Below are positions 1 through 4,477 of a stretch of DNA of 5,581 nucleotides, one piece after another (position 1 is the stretch's first letter; every line of letters starts with the position of its first letter). The position numbers and the translations under genes are program-made. Under the pieces are notes generated by a model, which saw only the letters and a program-made list of their open reading frames with translations, was not told where the DNA came from and made no database searches. The stretch covers positions 1-5,581 of the forward strand of contig JAURXE010000167.1 in assembly GCA_030654635.1 (NCBI GenBank), read 5' to 3'. The stretch is from Pseudomonas sp. (GTDB lineage: Bacteria; Pseudomonadota; Gammaproteobacteria; Pseudomonadales; Pseudomonadaceae).

Positions 1-25
1 CGTGGATGAACAGAATTCAATAATT

Positions 26-47
26 GGGGCGGCTTGCTGCCCGCCCC
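26..47 (-). terminator. Hairpin after nrdD, possible terminator
   Basis: A perfect 7-bp GC stem (GGGGCGG with CCGCCCC, arms 26-32 and 41-47) encloses an 8-nt loop, 24 nt past the nrdD stop codon in the direction of transcription. The tail read on the minus strand is AATTATTG, which is AT-rich but not a clean T run. It may be a weak terminator, an attenuator within an operon, or a 3'-end stabilising structure. If nrdG or another nrd gene lies further left, partial read-through would be expected. Confidence 0.5.
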
Positions 48-71
48 GGCATAAACCTCAACCTGCCGATT

Positions 72-2108
72 TCAGCTACAACTGGCGGCGGCGCAGGCTT
101 GCTGGCGCTGCAACAAGGCATCGTCGCAGTGCGGGCAAAACTCGTGCTCGCCGTCCAGATAGCCGTGCTGCGGACAAATCGAGAACGTCGGGGTAATGGT
201 CAGATACGGCAGCCGAAAGCGGCTCAGGGCATTGCGCACCAGATTTTTGCAGGCCTCGGTCGAGCTGATCCGCTCGGCCATATACAGGTGCAGCACTGTG
301 CCGCCGGTGTATTTGCACTGCAGGGCGTCTTGCAACTCCAGCGCCTCGAATGGATCATCGGTGAAACCCACCGGCAGTTGTGAGGAGTTGGTGTAGTACG
401 GCGCATTGCTGCCACCGGCCTGCAATATGTCGGGATAACGCTTGAGGTCTTCCTTGGCGAAACGGTAGGTGGTGCCCTCGGCCGGGGTCGCCTCAAGGTT
501 GTACAGGTGACCGGTTTCCTCCTGGAAGCGCACCAGGGTAGCCCGCACATGGTCGAGCAGATGCAGGGCAAACTCGCGACCAACCTCGGTGTGCATGCCC
601 TCTTGATCGCCACTGAAATTGCGCAGCATCTCGTGCATGCCATTCAGGCCGATGGTCGAGAAGTGGTTACGCAAGGTGCCCAAATAGCGCTTGGTATAGG
701 GATACAAACCCGCGTCCATATGGTGCTGAATCACCTTGCGCTTGACCTCCAGGCTTTGCATCGCCAGCTCCATCAGCTGATCGATGCGCCGGAGCAAGCC
801 GGCGCTGTCGCCCTTGGAATCAGCGCCCTGGTACAGATAACCCAGGCGCGCACAGTTGATGGTCACCACGCCCAGAGAGCCGGTCTGCTCGGCCGAACCA
901 AACAGGCCGCCGCCGCGCTTGAGCAACTCGCGCACGTCCAGTTGCAGACGGCAGCACATGGAGCGCACCTGATTGGGCTGCAAGTCGGAATTCAAGAAAT
1001 TCTGAAAATACGGCAGGCCGTAACGGGCGGTCATCTCGAACAGTCGCTCGGCGTTTTCACTGTCCCAGGGGAAGTCATGGGTGATGTTGTAGGTCGGGAT
1101 CGGGAAGGTAAACACCCGGCCCTTGGCATCGCCGGCCTGCATCACCTCGATATAGGCGCGGTTGATCAACTCCATCTCGGCCTGCAAGTCGCCATAGGCA
1201 AAGGGCATTTCAACGCCACCGATATAGGGGATCTGCTCGCGCAAATCTTCCGGGCACACCCAGTCGAAGGTCAGGTTGGTGAAGGGGGTTTGGGTGCCCC
1301 AACGGGACGGCACATTGAGGTTGTAGATGAACTCTTGCAGCGCTTGGCGCACCTCGTCGAAACCCAGTTGGTCTTTGCGCACATAGGGCGCCAAGTAGGT
1401 GTCGAACGAGCTGAACGCCTGGGCGCCGGCCCACTCGTTTTGCAGGGTGCCAAGAAAGTTCACCATCTGCCCCAGTGCGCTGGTCAGGTGCTTGGGCGGC
1501 CCGGCCTCGACCCGCCCCGGCACGCCATTCAAGCCCTCATTGAGCAAGGTGCGCAGCGACCAACCGGCGCAATAACCGGCCAGCATGTCCAGGTCATGGA
1601 TATGCAAATCGGCGGCGCGATGGGCCTCGCCGATCTCGGCGCTGTAGACCTCATCCAGCCAGTAATTGGCGGTGACCTTGCCGGCCACATTCAGCACCAG
1701 ACCGCCCAGGGAATAGCCTTGATTGGCGTTGGCTTGCACGCGCCAGTCTTCACGGTTGAGGTATTCATTCATCGAGGCCGCCACCTCGACAATCGCCTTG
1801 CGGTCGCGGCGCAGCCGGCCATGCTGCTCACGGTACACAATGTAGGCACGCGCACTGGCGTAGTAGTACGCCTCCATCAGAATCCGCTCGACCTCATCCT
1901 GAATCTGCTCGACATCCAGGGTCTCGTGGGCCCGCAAACGCGCCAGTACCAACTCGGCCAAAGGACCAGCCTGGGTGCCGACAAACTCGCCGCTGGCGAT
2001 ACCGGCGGCGGCAATGGCCGTCTGGATTTTGCCCAGTTCAAAGGCGACTAAACGGCCATCACGCTTGCGTAACGACACCGGACGACTGCTATAAGGCAAG
2101 CTCGGCAT
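72..2108 (-). CDS. nrdD: Anaerobic (class III) ribonucleoside-triphosphate reductase, large chain, without visible glycyl-radical segment
   Basis: Reduces ribonucleoside triphosphates to dNTPs in the cytoplasm without oxygen; class III enzymes need a glycyl radical installed by the radical-SAM activase NrdG. The 678-residue product has an N-terminal ATP-cone (about residues 10-100, starting near RKRDGRLVAF). A long reductase barrel follows, with HIHDLD and Cys180 in GYCAGW, the SMCCR motif (383-387, probably holding the thiyl cysteine), KRYLGTLRNHFSTIG (473-487) and NLEATPAEGTTYRF (537-550). A zinc site at the end uses Cys645, His648, Cys658 and Cys661. The start at 2108 is chosen over the longer frame (2156) because GGAG sits 6 nt upstream and the longer frame runs through likely operator sites. 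Oddity: the protein stops 17 residues after the zinc site, with Cys672 and Cys677 in the tail and no RVxGY-type glycyl-radical motif. None of the other minus-strand frames near the end shows one, so a simple frameshift is not evident. Family assignment is firm; the missing segment is real in this window. Confidence 0.95.
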   Translation of the reverse strand: MPSLPYSSRPVSLRKRDGRLVAFELGKIQTAIAAAGIASGEFVGTQAGPLAELVLARLRAHETLDVEQIQDEVERILMEAYYYASARAYIVYREQHGRLRRDRKAIVEVAASMNEYLNREDWRVQANANQGYSLGGLVLNVAGKVTANYWLDEVYSAEIGEAHRAADLHIHDLDMLAGYCAGWSLRTLLNEGLNGVPGRVEAGPPKHLTSALGQMVNFLGTLQNEWAGAQAFSSFDTYLAPYVRKDQLGFDEVRQALQEFIYNLNVPSRWGTQTPFTNLTFDWVCPEDLREQIPYIGGVEMPFAYGDLQAEMELINRAYIEVMQAGDAKGRVFTFPIPTYNITHDFPWDSENAERLFEMTARYGLPYFQNFLNSDLQPNQVRSMCCRLQLDVRELLKRGGGLFGSAEQTGSLGVVTINCARLGYLYQGADSKGDSAGLLRRIDQLMELAMQSLEVKRKVIQHHMDAGLYPYTKRYLGTLRNHFSTIGLNGMHEMLRNFSGDQEGMHTEVGREFALHLLDHVRATLVRFQEETGHLYNLEATPAEGTTYRFAKEDLKRYPDILQAGGSNAPYYTNSSQLPVGFTDDPFEALELQDALQCKYTGGTVLHLYMAERISSTEACKNLVRNALSRFRLPYLTITPTFSICPQHGYLDGEHEFCPHCDDALLQRQQACAAASCS

Positions 2109-2114
2109 ATTCGG

Positions 2115-2118
2115 CTCC
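2115..2118 (-). promoter_or_regulatory. Ribosome binding site deciding the nrdD start
   Basis: GGAG on the minus strand lies 6 nt before the ATG at 2108. This supports the MPSLPYSS start and argues against the in-frame ATG at 2156, which has no comparable site and would place the NrdR-like boxes inside the coding region. Confidence 0.75.
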
Positions 2119-2119
2119 A

Positions 2120-2135
2120 ACACAATATGTTGATT
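2120..2135 (-). promoter_or_regulatory. NrdR box, promoter-distal copy (closest to nrdD)
   Basis: The plus-strand sequence ACACAATATGTTGATT matches the near-palindromic NrdR consensus ACACWATATATWGTGT at 13 of 16 positions by eye. It lies immediately upstream of the nrdD ribosome binding site and 31 bp from a second copy. NrdR is a zinc-finger/ATP-cone repressor that binds paired boxes at ribonucleotide reductase promoters, so repression of nrdD by NrdR is the natural reading. Confidence 0.7.
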
Positions 2136-2150
2136 AAATGCAGCTAAGAA

Positions 2151-2166
2151 ACACAAGATGCAGTGA
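2151..2166 (-). promoter_or_regulatory. NrdR box, promoter-proximal copy
   Basis: ACACAAGATGCAGTGA matches the NrdR consensus at about 12 of 16 positions. It begins exactly 31 bp from the start of the other box, about three helical turns, which is the spacing known for paired NrdR boxes. It overlaps the end of the proposed -10 element and the predicted transcription start, as expected for a repressor site. Confidence 0.65.
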
Positions 2167-2171
2167 ATCTA
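2166..2171 (-). promoter_or_regulatory. Putative -10 element of the nrdD promoter
   Basis: TAGATT on the minus strand matches TATAAT at 4 of 6 positions. Its centre lies 32 bp downstream of the centre of the TTGAC-N4-GTCAA dyad, so the dyad would be at about -41.5 from a start near 2159. No good -35 is needed in that arrangement. The hexamer alone is weak; the geometry is the main support. Confidence 0.45.
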
Positions 2172-2191
2172 CGCCGCAAGCGCCGTGCTGA

Positions 2192-2209
2192 ACTTGACTG
2201 GCGTCAAGT
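2192..2209 (-). promoter_or_regulatory. Anr/Dnr (FNR-family) box upstream of nrdD
   Basis: A perfect 7-bp inverted repeat with a 4-bp spacer (ACTTGAC-N4-GTCAAGT) contains TTGAC-N4-GTCAA. This differs from the Anr/FNR consensus TTGAT-N4-ATCAA only at the two symmetric inner positions; Dnr-type sites in pseudomonads often carry GTCAA in one half. It sits about 92 bp upstream of the nrdD start codon. Activation under low oxygen or denitrifying conditions would suit an anaerobic reductase. The full symmetry makes chance unlikely, but which regulator binds is inference. Confidence 0.65.
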
Positions 2210-2331
2210 CGAAGGGAAGCTTTCGAGAACTGCTCGACGGTTTCAGGCCGGCGGTCGCAGTGGGTGCCTGGGGCAAAACCTGACCGCCTGCCAGGCCTGC
2301 GATCCGCGCCGGATTCCGGCTGGACCAAGCC

Positions 2332-3147
2332 TTAGTCGCGGAGTATTTGCAGGTCTGCGGCGGCGATAGTTTCGCCCTGGCTGACCAGCAAGGCGAAGTG
2401 CAGAACGTTTTCCAGTTCGCGGGTATTGCCCGGCCAGCGGTGGTTCAGCAAGGTCTGTTCGGCCTCCTCACTGAGCAGCGGCAAGGGCAGATCGAGGCGC
2501 TCGGCATACACGCCGAGAAAATACTCGGCCAGGGGCAGAATATCCCCCGGACGCTGGCGCAAAGCAGGCAGTACCAACAGTCCGGCCTGCAACAGGGCAT
2601 ACAGCTGGGCGTCAAACTTGCCGGCGCGCACCGCTAGGGCCAGGTCGAGGCTGCTGGCGGCCAGCAGCCGAACATCCACCGGTACGCTGTGATTGGCCCC
2701 TTCGCGCTGCACTTCGGCGTGCCGCAGTACCTGCAACAAACGCTGCTGCAGGCTCAGGGGTAAATCGGCCACCTCGTCCAGATACAGAGTGCCGCCCTGC
2801 GCCGAACCCAACCAACCAGCGCGACTGCTGCGCCCGACCAAGTGGGTAGCGGTCTGGCCAAACAGTTCTGCGGCGCCATGGGCCTTGCTCAGGGCACCGC
2901 AGTTGACCGCCACAAACAGTCCCGCCCGCGCACTTTGCCGATGGATATGGCGGGCCAGCAATTCCTTGCCGGTGCCGCTTTCGGCATGAATCAGCAGCGG
3001 TTGCACACCCTCAGCCAGCACCTCGACCTGCTCGTGCAACTGCCGCGAGCGTGGGTCAATAAACACCAGGGCGCGGGCCCGAATACTCAGCGGGCTGCGG
3101 TCGCTGTCACTGAAACTCAGCAAGCCGCTGGGTAAAAAATTTGACAT
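2332..3147 (-). CDS. Degenerate sigma-54 activator-type AAA+ protein, no DNA-binding domain
   Basis: The 271-residue protein is essentially a single AAA+ domain of the bacterial enhancer-binding protein family. Visible are Walker A AESGTGKE (55-62), ELFG (94-97), Walker B GGTLYLDE (118-125), LPALRQRPGDI (193-203) and the sensor II region RWPGNTREL (237-245). The GAFTGA loop that contacts sigma-54 reads THLVGR at the expected position (101-106). The two arginine-finger positions of FRxDLxxRL read Asp179 and Leu185 in FDAQLYALL. There is no receiver, GAF or PAS domain in front and no Fis-type helix-turn-helix behind. The MSNFLPSG start at 3147 is preferred because GGAG lies 6 nt upstream; the 65-residue extension to 3342 overlaps the hydrolase gene and looks non-native. 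The protein contains one Cys (83) and no internal Met. It may still bind ATP and could modulate another AAA+ regulator, but cannot be expected to open sigma-54 promoters itself. Probably cotranscribed with the hydrolase, 68 nt upstream. Confidence 0.85.
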   Translation of the reverse strand: MSNFLPSGLLSFSDSDRSPLSIRARALVFIDPRSRQLHEQVEVLAEGVQPLLIHAESGTGKELLARHIHRQSARAGLFVAVNCGALSKAHGAAELFGQTATHLVGRSSRAGWLGSAQGGTLYLDEVADLPLSLQQRLLQVLRHAEVQREGANHSVPVDVRLLAASSLDLALAVRAGKFDAQLYALLQAGLLVLPALRQRPGDILPLAEYFLGVYAERLDLPLPLLSEEAEQTLLNHRWPGNTRELENVLHFALLVSQGETIAAADLQILRD

Positions 3148-3153
3148 AGCTAT

Positions 3154-3157
3154 CTCC
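3154..3157 (-). promoter_or_regulatory. Ribosome binding site deciding the AAA+ protein start
   Basis: GGAG on the minus strand is followed by 6 nt and the ATG at 3147. This supports the short 271-residue form over the longer reading frame. Confidence 0.65.
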
Positions 3158-3162
3158 AAAGC

Positions 3163-3182
3163 GGCCCCCCGCACCGAGGGCC
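3163..3182 (-). other. GC-rich hairpin between hydrolase and AAA+ genes
   Basis: On the minus strand GGCCCTC (3182-3176) can pair with GGGGGCC (3169-3163), giving a 7-bp stem with one G-U pair and a 6-nt loop. It ends 5 nt before the ribosome binding site of the AAA+ gene and has no following T run. It is therefore more likely a stability or translation-tuning structure than a terminator. Confidence 0.4.
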
Positions 3183-3215
3183 ACGCGTGCCTGCATGGGC
3201 AGACAAAAATACAAA

Positions 3216-3797
3216 TCAGGCGCGGCGGCGCGCCAGTCGTTCGATACGGGCCTGCAAGCGGTACAGCCAGGCAAAGCCCTGCTCCCAGGTAGAGTGCCCC
3301 GAGGCCACATTGATATGGCCAACTCCCGGCAGAATCAGCCACTCGCTGCCCCAGTCCATGGCCAATTGCGCGGCGCGCTGGGCGGTTGCCGCCGAGTCAT
3401 TGCTGGAACCCAGCAGCAGGCTGGCAAAGGGCAAGACCGCACGGCTGATCGGCGCAAAGTTCTGCAAAGCCGGCGGGCAACCCAGCCGTTCGACATCCGC
3501 CGGCGCCACCAACAGCGCGCCTTTGACCTTGCTCAAGCTGGTCGCATCGGCCTGCGCCGCCCAGGCCGCCGTGGTGATACAGCCCAGGCTATGGGCAATC
3601 AGGATCACCGGTCCTGGCGCTGCGGCAATGGTGCGCTGCAGTTCAGCCACCCAGTCCGCGCGCTGCGGCGTGAGCCAATCACGCTGCTCGACCCGCACGG
3701 CATTGGGCAACACCCGCTGCCAATGGGATTGCCAATGCTGCTCGGGCGAGCCCTGCCAACCGGGCACGATCACATACTGCAGCGCTGAATGGGCCAT
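3216..3797 (-). CDS. Small alpha/beta serine hydrolase, RBBP9/YdeN family
   Basis: A 193-residue cytoplasmic protein with the compact alpha/beta-hydrolase layout of the RBBP9/YdeN family: N-terminal VIVPGWQGSPEQHWQSHW (9-26), nucleophile elbow AHSLGC with Ser70, an acid residue candidate Asp134 in GSSNDS, and the catalytic His161 in GVGHIN followed by SGHSTWEQG. Length is normal for the family. No signal peptide or membrane segment is seen. The natural substrate is unknown for most members; an esterase activity is plausible. The ATG at 3797 has a modest AGG 6 nt upstream. It is the first gene of a likely two-gene transcript with the AAA+ protein and is divergent from oscA. Only three sulfur-containing residues besides the start (Cys73, Cys107, Met147) occur, which is lowish. 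Family is clear; role in sulfur metabolism is inferred only from neighbours. Confidence 0.88.
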   Translation of the reverse strand: MAHSALQYVIVPGWQGSPEQHWQSHWQRVLPNAVRVEQRDWLTPQRADWVAELQRTIAAAPGPVILIAHSLGCITTAAWAAQADATSLSKVKGALLVAPADVERLGCPPALQNFAPISRAVLPFASLLLGSSNDSAATAQRAAQLAMDWGSEWLILPGVGHINVASGHSTWEQGFAWLYRLQARIERLARRRA

Positions 3798-3872
3798 GAC
3801 TAACCTGTCTTAACTGTTGATGGAGCGCAGTCTAGGCAAGCCAGTTTAGATCTCAAAAGAATAGATATTTAT

Positions 3873-3894
3873 TTGCTTATAACCATATGCGCAA
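3873..3894. promoter_or_regulatory. Imperfect dyad, candidate LysR-type (CysB?) operator
   Basis: A 22-bp imperfect palindrome of form TTGC-N2-ATA-N4-TAT-N2-GCAA, with 7 of 11 positions paired in each half. It sits in the middle of the AT-rich divergent region. Size and symmetry suit a dimeric regulator. The embedded TATAAC/GTTATA could equally be a -10 element. CysB is named only from gene context. Confidence 0.35.
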
Positions 3895-3932
3895 TCATTC
3901 ACCATCAAGATGAAAGACGCTCGTATATTCTT

Positions 3933-3952
3933 TTTGGTTCTAGATATCCAAA
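3933..3952. promoter_or_regulatory. TTTGG-N10-CCAAA dyad upstream of oscA
   Basis: Five-bp perfect arms separated by 10 bp, ending one base before the next palindrome (3953-3967). Together they form a compact block of symmetric sequence just upstream of the likely oscA promoter. Short arms make chance possible in AT-rich DNA. Confidence 0.3.
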
Positions 3953-3967
3953 TAAAAAGTCTTTTTA
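3953..3967. promoter_or_regulatory. Perfect palindrome TAAAAAG-T-CTTTTTA
   Basis: Seven-bp perfect arms around a single T, located 19 bp upstream of the best -10 candidate for oscA. It occupies the -35 region, where an activator would bind next to RNA polymerase. It could also form a short hairpin if transcribed from further upstream. Confidence 0.35.
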
Positions 3968-3985
3968 AGTATTACCAGGCACCCC

Positions 3986-3991
3986 TACTAT
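3986..3991 (+). promoter_or_regulatory. Putative -10 element for oscA
   Basis: TACTAT matches TATAAT at 4 of 6 positions and would give a start near 3998 and a leader of about 43 nt. There is no good -35, as expected for an activator-dependent promoter. Weak on its own. Confidence 0.3.
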
Positions 3992-4040
3992 CCGCTCCAC
4001 GCCGCCAGTCACTGCCGGCGTGAGCACATTGGAGAAGAGC

Positions 4041-4223
4041 ATGAGCGCACCACTCAATAGCGTGGACGATCAGGACGAGGCCAGCACCCTGCGCGAGATT
4101 GCTCGGGTATTGCAGGGCCTGCGCTTTGGTGCGGTGGAGATCACCGTGCACAACGGCCAGATCGTGCAGATCGAACGCAAAGAAAAAATTCGCCTGCAAG
4201 CGGCCAGCAGCCGCCAGGCCTGA
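4041..4223 (+). CDS. oscA: Sulfur starvation response protein OscA (DUF2292/YezD family)
   Basis: A 60-residue soluble protein with the conserved core of the family: a helix around TLREIARVLQGLRFG (16-30), then a beta-rich stretch AVEITVHNGQIVQIERKEKIR (31-51). In pseudomonads oscA lies upstream of sbp and is linked to use of organosulfur compounds and to chromate tolerance under sulfur limitation; the molecular activity is unknown. The start at 4041 is supported by GGAG 6 nt upstream; an in-frame GTG at 4020 would add seven residues but has no ribosome binding site. Apart from the initiator there is no Met or Cys, as expected for a protein made when sulfur is scarce. sbp follows on the same strand after a 254-bp spacer. 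Confidence 0.9.
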   Translation: MSAPLNSVDDQDEASTLREIARVLQGLRFGAVEITVHNGQIVQIERKEKIRLQAASSRQA

Positions 4224-4238
4224 AACGAAATAACCCTA

Positions 4239-4267
4239 GATCTGGCAGCGCTGACGCGCAGCAGATC
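4239..4267 (+). other. Strong hairpin in the oscA-sbp spacer
   Basis: Outer arms GATCTG and CAGATC (6 bp), a small internal loop, inner arms GCGC and GCGC (4 bp) and a TGAC loop. It starts 16 nt after the oscA stop. No T run follows, so it is not a normal intrinsic terminator. It may protect the oscA part of a processed oscA-sbp message, giving the small protein a higher yield than Sbp, or pause transcription. Confidence 0.45.
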
Positions 4268-4338
4268 GAGATCGTCGCCCGACTGGACCACCAGAGGGTG
4301 TGACATGACCCCGAGCCACTAACCCTAAGAGCACGACC

Positions 4339-4401
4339 ATGACCACGCACCTCAACACCGCTCCCCATCTGTATCGCTGTCGTCGCCGAATGTGTCGCTA
4401 G
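4339..4401 (+). CDS. Possible 20-codon cysteine-containing leader peptide upstream of sbp
   Basis: ATG at 4339 opens a 20-codon frame, beginning MTTHLNTAPHLY and ending RCRRRMCR, that stops 76 nt before the sbp start. AAGAG lies 7 nt upstream as a weak ribosome binding site. Two TGT cysteine codons (4378-4380 and 4393-4395) fall among five arginine codons at the end, the layout expected if ribosome stalling on cysteine codons reported on cysteine supply. Its codons overlap the 5' arms of two possible RNA stems. An ORF of this size arises often by chance, and I do not recognise it as a known family, so the call rests on position and composition. Confidence 0.3.
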   Translation: MTTHLNTAPHLYRCRRRMCR

Positions 4402-4471
4402 CCCGCTACGCAAACGCCACAGCAACACCCCAAACAGATGAGCCGTGCCGCACATGCCGCACGCAGAGGAG
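4361..4471 (+). promoter_or_regulatory. Candidate alternative RNA pairings in the sbp leader
   Basis: CATCTGT (4366-4372) is perfectly complementary to ACAGATG (4434-4440), and inside it GCTGT (4376-4380) pairs with ACAGC (4419-4423). Competing with this, CTCC (4361-4364) plus TCTG (4368-4371) can pair with CAGAGGAG (4464-4471), which is the sbp ribosome binding site. The two folds share TCTG and are mutually exclusive. A ribosome stalled on the first cysteine codon would cover the shared arm and free the site. Helices are short and loops long, so this is a hypothesis only. Confidence 0.25.
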
Positions 4472-4477
4472 ATTCAC

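Larger units (their letters stand above)
3798..4040. other. Divergent AT-rich intergenic region between the hydrolase and oscA
   Basis: 243 bp with no convincing ORF on either strand. Base composition from about 3840 to 3975 is strikingly AT-rich compared with the flanking genes. It must hold the promoters for the leftward hydrolase/AAA+ pair and the rightward oscA. Sulfate-starvation genes in pseudomonads are usually controlled by the LysR-type activator CysB, whose sites are poorly conserved; the dyads listed separately are the best operator candidates. No sigma-54 -24/-12 pair with correct spacing was found. Confidence 0.6.

Noticed and set aside
507..2051. Long 514-codon plus-strand frame opposite nrdD
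   Set aside because: It is the antisense shadow of nrdD in GC-rich DNA, with a low-complexity His/Gln/Gly-rich product and no recognisable domain.
2109..2156. Longer NrdD N-terminus starting at 2156
   Set aside because: The extra 16 residues cover the NrdR-like box and the GGAG site; the shorter start fits the ATP-cone family better.
2270..2300. Possible intrinsic terminator after the AAA+ gene
   Set aside because: Only a 4-bp CCTG/CAGG stem precedes TTTT on the minus strand; too weak to list.
2134..2328. 64-codon minus-strand frame between the AAA+ gene and nrdD
   Set aside because: It runs through the Anr/Dnr-like box, the -10 and the NrdR boxes, has no clear ribosome binding site and resembles no known protein.
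3148..3342. 65-residue N-terminal extension of the AAA+ protein
   Set aside because: It overlaps the end of the hydrolase gene, contains several Cys unlike the rest of the protein, and the GGAG-ATG at 3147 gives a better start.
3187..3813. Two 200-codon plus-strand frames opposite the hydrolase
   Set aside because: Antisense shadows of the hydrolase gene; the minus-strand protein has a complete catalytic triad and family motifs.
3978..3998. Sigma-54 -24/-12 promoter for oscA, starting from GGCAC
   Set aside because: The GC that would form the -12 element is at the wrong spacing (GG to GC gap of 14 instead of 10).
4305..4322. Five-codon ORF (MTPSH) with a GAGGG site upstream, in the oscA-sbp spacer
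   Set aside because: Too short to separate from chance and contains no cysteine codon; noted only as possible translation upstream of the 20-codon frame.
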